The translations under genes were made by a program, and so were the position numbers. 5,876 bases of DNA from Desulfobacteraceae bacterium 4572_19 (lineage in GTDB: Bacteria; Desulfobacterota; Desulfobacteria; Desulfobacterales; NBLS01), in contig NBLS01000101.1 in the NCBI GenBank assembly GCA_002084385.1, positions 1 through 5,876 of the forward strand, in the 5' to 3' direction. Under the pieces are notes generated by a model. The model made no database searches. It saw only the letters and a list, made by a program, of their open reading frames with translations, and was not told where the DNA came from. Positions 1-5,472 of this stretch are shown one piece after another. Numbering within the stretch: position 1 is the stretch's first letter; every line of letters starts with the position of its first letter.

Positions 1-533
1 TAACTTCCAAAAGCCTGATCAAGAAAGACAGAAGGCTTATCTTTGCCTTGCAGTGTAATAATATTAATAACACCACCCATGGCAGCAGAGCCATACTGGG
101 TTGCGGCAGGTCCACGGATTATTTCAACTCTTTCAACATTTTCTAATGGAATTTTTGCAACATTACCAGTTGCAGCTCTTCTACCATTTACAAGAACCAA
201 CACATGCCCTAACAAGTCATTTCCATGGGAATCAGTTCTAAAACCACGAATACCAACAGATGTTAAACCTCCAGGATATTTATGGATATGACCTGTTCCA
301 TCTTCTGCCAGTAAATCTCCAATGTTTCTTCCAGTGGATTGAGCAATATCTTCTGTTGTTATAACAGTAATATTAACCGGAACATTCCACTTTTTTTCAT
401 CAACTCTGCCTGCTGTTACAACAACTTCATCAATGTTTGTAACAAACTCAGGCTTTTGCTGTTCCGCAAATAGTAAACCTGCTCCTCCTGATAATAAAAT
501 TACACTCGTCATAACTAAATACAATTTTTTCAT
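1..533 (-). CDS. btuB: TonB-dependent outer-membrane receptor, BtuB-like, partial (N-terminal plug only)
   Basis: The first 177 codons are visible and the gene runs off the left edge. Residues 1-23 look like a signal peptide: MKK, then a hydrophobic stretch ending LLFA before EQQ. A TonB box, DEVVVTAGR, lies at residues 35-43. The plug domain follows, with the family signatures VGIRGF (93-98), VLVNGRRA (113-120), NVERVEIIRGPAATQYGS (132-149) and GGVINIIT (153-160). Proteins of this family bind a ligand at the outer membrane and import it using TonB-ExbBD energy. The plug alone does not identify the ligand. The B12 assignment rests on the cobalamin riboswitch in the leader and is therefore inference. 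The ATG at 533 was chosen because AGGAGG lies 4 nt upstream and the signal peptide begins there. The beta-barrel is outside the window. The TonB-receptor family is near certain; the substrate is likely. Confidence 0.93.
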   Translation of the reverse strand, partial: MKKLYLVMTSVILLSGGAGLLFAEQQKPEFVTNIDEVVVTAGRVDEKKWNVPVNITVITTEDIAQSTGRNIGDLLAEDGTGHIHKYPGGLTSVGIRGFRTDSHGNDLLGHVLVLVNGRRAATGNVAKIPLENVERVEIIRGPAATQYGSAAMGGVINIITLQGKDKPSVFLDQAFGS

Positions 534-537
534 TACT

Positions 538-543
538 CCTCCT
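538..543 (-). promoter_or_regulatory. Ribosome binding site of the TonB receptor gene
   Basis: On the minus strand AGGAGG is followed by 4 nt and then ATG. This fixes the receptor start at 533 and shows that the organism uses strong canonical Shine-Dalgarno sites. Confidence 0.8.
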
Positions 544-604
544 AAAAAAAATAAAATCCAACAAATTATCAATTAATTTGAAGGGTACAATATGGTTCGG
601 AGTA

Positions 605-650
605 ACAAAAAAAGCCCCGAACCGATTATTAATCAATCCGAGGCTTCCCT
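605..650 (-). terminator. Intrinsic terminator, expression platform of the B12 riboswitch
   Basis: On the minus strand, AAGCC (646-642) pairs with GGCTT (616-612), with further pairs inside (CG/CG, and GATT/AATC closing an ATT loop at 628-630). The stem runs directly into seven Ts (plus-strand A run 607-613). It lies between the aptamer and the receptor start codon, the usual place for a transcription-attenuating platform. On the plus strand the same hairpin is followed by a T run at 650-655, so it could also terminate plus-strand transcripts, although no plus-strand gene ends here. Confidence 0.75.
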
Positions 651-703
651 TTTTTATCCACGTGATTATATATGCCATTTTTTGCCAAAAACAGCAATAC
701 AAA

Positions 704-867
704 TTCAGGCAGGTCTTCTGACTTTCGTATCATACTACTTATTGCACCTTCCCATTTGGTTTTATACAAACAGTGGTATAATTGCAATGTTCGTCCACGA
801 TTACAGCGGAGGGCCCGTCCTCGATTTTCACGAGTGTTCCCTATTAAGCTTTTATAAAGCACCTGAA
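704..867 (-). ncRNA. Cobalamin (adenosylcobalamin-type) riboswitch aptamer
   Basis: Several conserved blocks of the cobalamin aptamer appear in the expected order on the minus strand. They are AGGTGC near 864-859, TTAATAGGGAACAC (847-834), GGACGGGCCCTCCGCTGTAA (820-801), a CCACTG block (about 776-771), GGGAAGGTGC (about 753-744) and the B12 box AAGTCAGAAGACCTGCC (724-708). The ends pair as a P1 helix, TTCAGG (867-862) with CCTGAA (709-704). The GCTG core, where GCCACTG-like sequence is more common, is a natural-looking variation. It sits in the leader of a TonB receptor gene and is followed by an intrinsic terminator, so ligand binding should reduce receptor transcription. Outer boundaries are approximate to a few bases. 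Confidence 0.93.
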
Positions 868-883
868 ATGATACTTTGTGCCT

Positions 884-912
884 GTTCTATTTATATTAAA
901 CATTAAAGTCAA
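884..912 (-). promoter_or_regulatory. Candidate sigma70-type promoter for the riboswitch-receptor transcript
   Basis: On the minus strand TTGACT (912-907) is a 5/6 match to the -35 consensus. It is followed after 17 nt by TAGAAC (889-884), a 4/6 match to -10. The predicted start is about 10 nt before the aptamer P1 helix, which is the sensible place. The call rests on pattern and position only. Confidence 0.5.
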
Positions 913-919
913 GAATATA

Positions 920-948
920 TTTACCTTTAAACAAAAATATTATAAAAT
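920..948 (+). promoter_or_regulatory. Weak candidate promoter for glnN
   Basis: TTTACC (920-925), 17 nt, then TAAAAT (943-948), a 5/6 match to -10, lies about 40 nt before the glnN start. The region is very AT-rich, so chance matches are common. It would be divergent from the riboswitch promoter, with the two -35 elements about 8 nt apart. Confidence 0.3.
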
Positions 949-981
949 CAAAATATGAAGATAAAAATCACCTTGTAAAAT

Positions 982-985
982 GGAG
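982..985 (+). promoter_or_regulatory. Ribosome binding site that decides the glnN start
   Basis: GGAG, 6 nt, then ATG at 992. The in-frame ATG at 980 overlaps this site and has no Shine-Dalgarno of its own, so 992 (protein beginning MSGNKARIQ) is preferred. Confidence 0.6.
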
Positions 986-991
986 ATCAAA

Positions 992-3011
992 ATGAGTGGA
1001 AATAAAGCACGTATTCAAGCAATTACAAAAATTAGCAATTATGGTCAGATGGAAAGTAAAGTTAATTTTCATGAAAAACATTCAGGCGATATTTTTGGAG
1101 AAAATGTGTTTGGACTTCGTATTATGCAAGAACGACTTCCAAGAGATGTTTTTAAATCCGTCAAAAGTACAATTAACACAGGTAGACGTCTTGATACCAG
1201 TATCGCAGATGTTATAGCGACCACAATGAAAGCATGGGCGCTTGAAAAAGGTGCAACCCATTATGCTCATGTATTTTTCCCATTAACTGGCTTAACGGCA
1301 GAGAAACATGATAGTTTTCTTACACCGGATAGTAAGGGAAATGCAGTAGCTGAATTTGCAGGTACTACCCTGATACAAAGTGAACCTGATGCATCAAGCT
1401 TTCCCAATGGTGGAATTCGTGAAACTTTTGAAGCACGCGGATATACCGCATGGGATGTAACAAGCCCTGCATATATTATGGAAAATACCAATGGTAAAAC
1501 TCTTTGTATTCCAACGGCATTTGTATCCTGGACAGGTGAAGCACTTGATAAAAAAACACCTGTATTAAGATCTGAGCAGGCGGTAAATCTGCATGGACAA
1601 AGAATATTAAAACTGTTTGGAGATAATACCAACAGCCGTTTATCTGTTACTTGCGGTGCAGAACAGGAATATTTTCTAATAGATAAAAATTTTGTTGCAG
1701 CCCGTCCAGATCTTTCTATAACCGGCCGCACTCTTTTTGGTGCACCATCGCCAAAGGGGCAAGAGTTTGATGATCATTATTTTGGGGCTATCCATGAGCG
1801 TGTACTTGCATTTATGTTCGATGTTGAACGGGAGCTTTTTAAACTTGGTATTCCTGCAAAAACTCGTCATAATGAAGTAGCCCCAGGACAGTTTGAATTG
1901 GCACCTGTTTACGAAGCTGCAAATATCGCAACTGATCATCAGCATCTTACCATGGTTATATTAAAAAAAGTTGCTACAAAATATGGTATGACTTGTCTTT
2001 TACATGAAAAGCCATTTGCAGGAGTTAATGGTTCAGGAAAACATGTAAACTTTTCAATAGGAAATGCAAGTCAAGGAAATCTTTTGGATCCGGGGAAAAC
2101 TCCGCACAAAAATAGTTGAGCAGCTTTGTTTGGATGGTGCAGTTGTTAAGTCCGCTCCGGAGGGAACTCTTAATCTTGGAGTTGATGCTATGCCATATCT
2201 TCCCAAAGATGCAGGTGATAGAAATAGAACAAGCCCATTTGCATTTACTGGAAATAGATTTGAGTTTCGTGCAGTAGGTTCCAGTCTTTCCGTTGCAGGT
2301 CCCATGACGGAAATCAGTACCATTATTGCAGAATCATTGGATTATATTGCCACCAATTTAGAGGATGCTGTTGCAAAAAATCCTGATGGATTGCATGGAG
2401 CTGTTCATAAGATAATAAAAACAATTTATGAAAACCATAAAAATATTATTTTCAATGGTGATGGTTATTCGGATGAATGGCAAGAAGAAGCTGCAAAACG
2501 AGGGCTTCCAAACCTTAAGACAACACCTGAAGCTTTACCAGCTTTAATTGATTTAGACAATATTCAACTGTTTGCAAAATATAATGTTTTATCAGAAGTT
2601 GAATCTCATAGTCGATATGAAATTGCAACACAACAGTATATAATGACAATTGCCGTTGAAGCGAGAACAGTTTTGGAAATTTCAGATACGATTATTTATC
2701 CCTCGGCAATGCGTTATCAAAGTGAACTTGCAAAAAATTGTCTTAACCTAAAGAAGCTTGGTCTTGATGCTGATATATCTGTTTTGGAAAAGGTTAGTAC
2801 ACTTATTACTGGATTGAAAAGCGAAACTTTAAAGCTTGGAAAACTTATGACCATAAAAAAAGAAAATCATCAGTTAGAAGCTGAATATTATTGTAACGAA
2901 ATACTGCCGGTTATGAATGCTGTGCGTTATTATGCAGATAAATTAGAGGGTATTGTAGCAGATGATCTTTGGGTACTTCCCACATATCAAGAGATGATGT
3001 TTTGGAAGTAG
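992..3011 (+). pseudogene. glnN: Type III glutamine synthetase (GlnN), frameshifted with central deletion
   Basis: Glutamine synthetase makes glutamine from glutamate, ammonia and ATP. The type III family is a large form of about 700 residues. The first part (992 to about 2113) has [47 protein letters not shown] and LLDPGKTPH, in the order known for type III enzymes. It then hits a TGA at 2117-2119. Homology resumes in another frame (about 2112-3011) with LGVDAMPYLPKDAGDRNRTS, PFAFTGNRFEFRAVGSS and the usual C-terminal ending DDLWVLPTYQEMMF. From memory of the family, about 55-60 residues between TPHxN and the EQL region, including the NDHRLGANEAPPA-type motif, are absent at the join. So this is a deletion plus a frame change, not a lone frameshift. 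The downstream part is otherwise intact, so decay is recent or the contig has an error. The upstream neighbour is the divergent B12 receptor. Confidence 0.87.
2100..2120 (+). other. Lesion in glnN: deletion and frame-change junction
   Basis: The upstream frame reads PHKN then S and stop (TGA 2117-2119). The downstream frame reads [10 protein letters not shown] from about 2109. The net offset between the frames is +1. The run of A at 2108-2112 is where the two reading frames meet. Conserved sequence normally found between these points is missing, so the junction is better explained by deletion of about 170 nt than by slippage alone. Confidence 0.7.
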
Positions 3012-3105
3012 GGGCAAAACTCCCTGTGGTTGCTCAAGTTATGGATCGCAGTATTCCAATACGGCTTCTTCGCTACGCCTTGTGAAATTAATTATGTGAC
3101 AGTCT
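3012..3105. other. Short GC-richer intergenic segment, no recognised gene
   Basis: Between the glnN stop and the inverted-repeat element there are 94 nt. The first 75 are about half G+C, clearly above the surrounding DNA. They are free of stops in all three plus frames, and in one frame reading continues into the adjoining element. No start with a ribosome site and no known domain was recognised. It may be a remnant of a neighbouring gene or a dispersed repeat; I cannot tell which. Confidence 0.4.
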
Positions 3106-3124
3106 ATAACTTCCACAACTTAGC
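3106..3124 (+). repeat. Left terminal inverted repeat
   Basis: 19 nt, an exact reverse complement of 3237-3255. The match ends abruptly outside (T at 3105 faces T at 3256), which defines the outer border of the element. Confidence 0.85.
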
Positions 3125-3157
3125 CTTTAAATTTAAGTTAGATTTATTTTTTCTGAG

Positions 3158-3202
3158 ATAAAAAACCGCAAGAATAGTAGACTATTTTGAGGATTTTTTT
3201 AT
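3158..3202. terminator. Bidirectional intrinsic terminator in the centre of the palindrome
   Basis: The central hairpin (AATAGT 3173-3178 with ACTATT 3181-3186, plus outer AT and CC/GG pairs) is flanked by T7 on the plus strand (3194-3200) and by six Ts on the minus strand (plus A run 3160-3165). It lies between glnN and ecfT, which converge here, so it could end both transcripts. Confidence 0.5.
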
Positions 3203-3236
3203 TGAAGAAAAGATAAATATAACTTGAAGTTAAAAC

Positions 3237-3255
3237 GCTAAGTTGTGGAAGTTAT
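3237..3255 (-). repeat. Right terminal inverted repeat, overlapping the ecfT 3' end
   Basis: An exact reverse complement of 3106-3124. Read on the minus strand in the ecfT frame it encodes the last residues, ITSTT, and the TAG stop. Confidence 0.85.
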
Positions 3256-3936
3256 TTTGTCCTCATTCCTTATTGATTCATAACATCTTGCCTCCATAGC
3301 AAGAACAAGTTTATCCGCAGATTCAAACGTTCGATGAAGTGTTGGAATTAAAAGTTTGGTATACCGATATACTGGATTTTTTCTATTTTCAATACACCTT
3401 GCACGCTGTGCCTGATTTGTTTCATAAATTTTATTTAAAATAACAGGAATAAAACCCATAAGGAGACTTATCATTAGGGCAATTCTTTTTTCAGGTATAA
3501 ATGGTATTAGTGTAAAAAACCACTGTATGCCTGACTTGATTTGTGATACTTTTGTCGTAGCAGTAAAAAGTAATCCTACAAGAATTACAAGGGATAGTCT
3601 CCAGCAGAAAAATGCACCACTTATTACACCTTCGTAAGTTATGGAGATAAACCAAAATTGAATAATAGGAGTACCTTCTATTGAAAGAGATCTTGAAATA
3701 AAAACAAAAGCAAGTAACAATAGAATATAGTAAAGTTCTTTTATGGTTGATACAAAACCTACCTTAATATAAAAAAAGGTAGCAACTAATATTGTGGTTA
3801 ACAACACCAATCCATATAAAAAGCAATTTAGACTTAAAGCACTACAAAGAACAAGCAAAAAAAGTTTTAATCTAATATCAATCCGATGTACAAATGTGTT
3901 TCCCGATTTAAAGCTAAATGCTGTTATACCATTCAT
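3238..3936 (-). CDS. bioN: ECF transporter transmembrane (T) component, biotin system (EcfT/BioN)
   Basis: A 232-residue polytopic membrane protein. Hydrophobic segments lie at about residues 23-56, 66-82, 103-127 and 140-168. EcfT proteins couple the substrate-binding S component to the ATPases through two helices, each ending in an Ala-Arg-Gly-like motif. Here these are AQRARC (A179-R180-C181) and AMEARC (A216-R217-C218), with Cys in the third position. The gene lies 18 nt after bioY and directly downstream in the same orientation, which points to biotin as the substrate; EcfT sequence alone would not specify it. No clear Shine-Dalgarno precedes the ATG at 3936, so translational coupling to bioY is plausible. 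The last residues and the stop codon fall inside the right arm of the 150-bp palindrome, so the native C-terminus may have been altered. No ATPase gene follows. Confidence 0.88.
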   Translation of the reverse strand: MNGITAFSFKSGNTFVHRIDIRLKLFLLVLCSALSLNCFLYGLVLLTTILVATFFYIKVGFVSTIKELYYILLLLAFVFISRSLSIEGTPIIQFWFISITYEGVISGAFFCWRLSLVILVGLLFTATTKVSQIKSGIQWFFTLIPFIPEKRIALMISLLMGFIPVILNKIYETNQAQRARCIENRKNPVYRYTKLLIPTLHRTFESADKLVLAMEARCYESIRNEDKITSTT

Positions 3937-3954
3937 ATGAATTATTACACGGTG

Positions 3955-4488
3955 TTATTTTTTATTAAAATAAATCCTAAGTGCTTTTGCCACAGGTATA
4001 GCAACTATAATTTTAAGAACAGCTCCAAATAAAAAAGGATATAGCCCTACAGCAAGTGTTTTTGAAAACGTCATGCCTGTAATCTGTTTTAACCATATAA
4101 GTCCAACTGCATATGTCACAACCATACCACATATCATAGCCACTATATCCCATGTTATGCTATTTTTTGTTCGCTCTGAAATAAATCCTATTACATAAGC
4201 CGTTCCCAAAAATCCCACAAGATAACCGCCTGTGGGTCCTGCAAAATGAGCTATGCCGGAAGTTCCGCCGGCAAAAACAGGCAATCCACATGCACCGGCA
4301 AGAAGATATACGGCAATGCTTGTAGCACCCCATCTGCTTCCAAGCAAGAGTCCAGAAAGAAGTACAAAAAAATTTTGAAGGACGATAGGAACAGGTCCAA
4401 CCGGTATACTAATATAAGCTCCAGTAGCTGTAAGTGCAGCAAAAAGTGCAGCATATACTGTCATTTTAAGTTCTGATTTTTTATTCAT
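3955..4488 (-). CDS. bioY: Biotin transporter substrate-binding S component BioY
   Basis: A 177-residue integral membrane protein that captures biotin and delivers it through an ECF module. Recognisable BioY features are IPVGPVPIVLQNF (28-40), LLAGACGLPVFAGG (62-75), GPTGGYLVGF (84-93) and a C-terminal hydrophobic segment with YPFLFGAVLK (150-159). The spacing suggests about six membrane helices. The ATG at 4488 is chosen: AAGGA (4502-4498) lies 9 nt upstream, and the protein begins MNKKSELKMTVYAAL, typical of the family. The ATG at 4494 is only 3 nt from that site, and a longer TTG start at 4524 would overlap birA and add residues not seen in the family. It is second in a birA-bioY-ecfT run, 17 nt after birA. 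Co-transcription with the ligase that uses biotin is good context for the function. Confidence 0.95.
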   Translation of the reverse strand: MNKKSELKMTVYAALFAALTATGAYISIPVGPVPIVLQNFFVLLSGLLLGSRWGATSIAVYLLAGACGLPVFAGGTSGIAHFAGPTGGYLVGFLGTAYVIGFISERTKNSITWDIVAMICGMVVTYAVGLIWLKQITGMTFSKTLAVGLYPFLFGAVLKIIVAIPVAKALRIYFNKK

Positions 4489-4497
4489 AAACATGAT

Positions 4498-4502
4498 TCC
4501 TT
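4498..4502 (-). promoter_or_regulatory. Ribosome binding site of bioY
   Basis: AAGGA on the minus strand in the 17-nt gap between birA and bioY. Its spacing favours the ATG at 4488 over the one at 4494. Confidence 0.6.
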
Positions 4503-4505
4503 GAC

Positions 4506-5375
4506 TTATAAATCCCAAAAACAATCACCATAAATAATTTTTTTTATGGTTCCATCTGACATCTCTAAAAGTAAAGCACCATCTTGATCAATATCTTTTG
4601 CTATACCTTCTGAAACATCGGCAACAGTTATAACTTTAACTCGCTTACCAAATGGTATTGAATACTCTTTCCATTCTGCAATTATATTATTAAAACTGAT
4701 ATTATTTAAACCGATATTATTTAAACCGATATTATTTAAACCGATATTATTTAAACCGATATTATTTAAACCGATATTATTTAAACCGATATTATTAAAA
4801 TTTGTATTATGAAGTTTTGTTTCTAAGTTATTTAAAAATTTTAATAAAATTTCCTTTTTAGATATCTCTTTTCCAATGAGTTGTTTTAATGAGATAGCTG
4901 TTTTAATATCATTTGGCTTATTATTTACGTTAAGACCAATTCCAATATTCATAAAAGAAACGTTGTCTGTTTTAATTTTTATTTCGGAAAGCATTCCTGA
5001 AATTTTTTTTGTGTCAACTAAAATATCATTTGGCCATTTTACCATAGCATTGATATTAAACATATTATTTAAGGTACGAACTAAAACTAAGGAAGATAAA
5101 AAATTATATTGATAACACAAATTTGGAGTAATTTTGGGTCTAAGTATTATTGTAAAATATAATCCACCTTCGTTTGAACACCATTGCCTTTTTAATCTAC
5201 CACGCCCTTTAGTTTGATGTTTAGCTACAACCACCGTAAAATCAGGACATCCCTTTTTTGCAAGCTCTCTTGCTTTCTCCATGGTGGATTCAAGTTTATG
5301 AAAATAATGAATTTTTGATTCTCTTTTAGAAAAAGGCTGGTGGAGGAGATCTAACGACTGCGAAAAAAAAACCAT
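4506..5375 (-). CDS. birA: Biotin-[acetyl-CoA-carboxylase] ligase BirA, with NNIGL tandem-repeat insert
   Basis: Makes biotinyl-5'-AMP and attaches biotin to carrier-protein lysines such as the acetyl-CoA carboxylase carrier. At 289 residues it lacks the N-terminal winged-helix repressor domain of E. coli BirA, so it should be a catalytic-only ligase. Visible motifs are STMEKARELA (30-39), the biotin/ATP loop GRGRLKRQW (57-65), KWPNDI (113-118), KKISGMLSE with the likely biotin-contact Lys124 (123-131) and GIGLNVN (145-151). A C-terminal SH3-like domain spans about 242-289 (GKRVKV ... GDCF). Residues 194-228 are seven pentapeptides, six NNIGL and one NNISF, inserted after the catalytic domain just before AEWKEYS; no such expansion is known to me in this family. 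All catalytic motifs are intact and the frame is open, so the gene is probably functional. The ATG at 5375 is the first in-frame start after a stop (TAA, 5387-5385) but lacks an obvious Shine-Dalgarno. It heads the biotin operon. Confidence 0.95.
   Translation of the reverse strand: MVFFSQSLDLLHQPFSKRESKIHYFHKLESTMEKARELAKKGCPDFTVVVAKHQTKGRGRLKRQWCSNEGGLYFTIILRPKITPNLCYQYNFLSSLVLVRTLNNMFNINAMVKWPNDILVDTKKISGMLSEIKIKTDNVSFMNIGIGLNVNNKPNDIKTAISLKQLIGKEISKKEILLKFLNNLETKLHNTNFNNIGLNNIGLNNIGLNNIGLNNIGLNNIGLNNISFNNIIAEWKEYSIPFGKRVKVITVADVSEGIAKDIDQDGALLLEMSDGTIKKIIYGDCFWDL
4696..4800 (-). repeat. Seven tandem copies of a 15-nt unit inside birA
   Basis: The unit on the plus strand is CCGATATTATTTAAA. 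Copies 2-6 (4711-4785) are identical. The first (4696-4710, CTGATATT...) and last (4786-4800, ending TTAAAA) each differ at one base. On the minus strand each unit encodes NNIGL, with NNISF for one edge copy. The length of 15 keeps the frame whatever the copy number. Identical central copies with degenerate edges suggest recent expansion by slippage, hence a likely variable-number repeat. Confidence 0.97.
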
Positions 5376-5389
5376 AATTTTGCTTTAAT

Positions 5390-5418
5390 AAGTGCATAAA
5401 GAGAGTCTTTATGCACTT
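5390..5418. promoter_or_regulatory. Perfect 12-bp inverted repeat in the birA leader
   Basis: AAGTGCATAAAG (5390-5401) and its exact reverse complement (5407-5418) surround a 5-nt loop, 14 nt upstream of the birA ATG. On the plus strand it continues into a T run (5417-5422) like an intrinsic terminator, but no plus-strand gene is present. On the minus strand no T tract follows directly, so it is a poor terminator for the upstream gene. It could be a 5'-end mRNA stem-loop of birA or a dimeric repressor operator. A TATAAA (5425-5420) next to it could serve as the birA -10. Confidence 0.5.
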
Positions 5419-5472
5419 TTTTATACCTACAGATTTTGATAGTTAATTCTATAATAGTCCATAGTTCTTAAA

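Larger units (their letters stand above)
3106..3255. mobile_element. MITE-like palindromic element, 150 bp
   Basis: Perfect 19-bp terminal inverted repeats, ATAACTTCCACAACTTAGC (3106-3124) and its reverse complement (3237-3255), bound the element. The interior also pairs: AAGTTA (3135-3140) with TAACTT (3220-3225), most of 3142-3154 with 3206-3218, and 3158-3178 with 3181-3202. The whole unit can therefore fold into one long, slightly bulged hairpin. It has no coding capacity of its own. Small size, long perfect terminal repeats and full-length palindromy are hallmarks of MITEs. TA lies at the outer edge of each arm (3107-3108 and 3253-3254), compatible with TA target duplication as in IS630/Tc1-type elements, but this is within the palindrome and so not proof. 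The alternative is an unusually long bidirectional terminator between convergent genes. Confidence 0.6.

Noticed and set aside
1..13. TAACTTCCA at the left edge resembling the 150-bp element's end
   Set aside because: Only 9 matching bases, inside the receptor coding sequence; chance similarity.
43..291. Plus-strand open frame
   Set aside because: Antisense shadow of the TonB receptor, whose plug motifs are unmistakable on the minus strand.
592..906. Several open frames on both strands between the receptor and glnN
   Set aside because: They overlap the cobalamin riboswitch and its terminator, have no ribosome sites or known domains, and are explained by structured RNA.
980..982. ATG as glnN start
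   Set aside because: No Shine-Dalgarno; the GGAG at 982-985 serves the in-frame ATG at 992.
1267..1731. Minus-strand open frame of 154 codons
   Set aside because: Antisense to the well-conserved glnN 5' half, with no recognisable domain.
2105..2120. Programmed ribosomal frameshift in glnN at the A run
   Set aside because: Slippage would not restore the missing conserved central segment, and no stimulatory structure was seen; deletion is the simpler reading.
4246..4476. Open frames antisense to, and out of frame with, bioY
   Set aside because: Shadows of bioY with low-complexity translations.
4522..4524. TTG as bioY start
   Set aside because: It would overlap the birA stop and add non-conserved residues; ATG 4488 has a better ribosome site and a typical N-terminus.
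4696..4800. CRISPR array
   Set aside because: The repeats are directly contiguous 15-nt units with no spacers, and they are in frame within birA.
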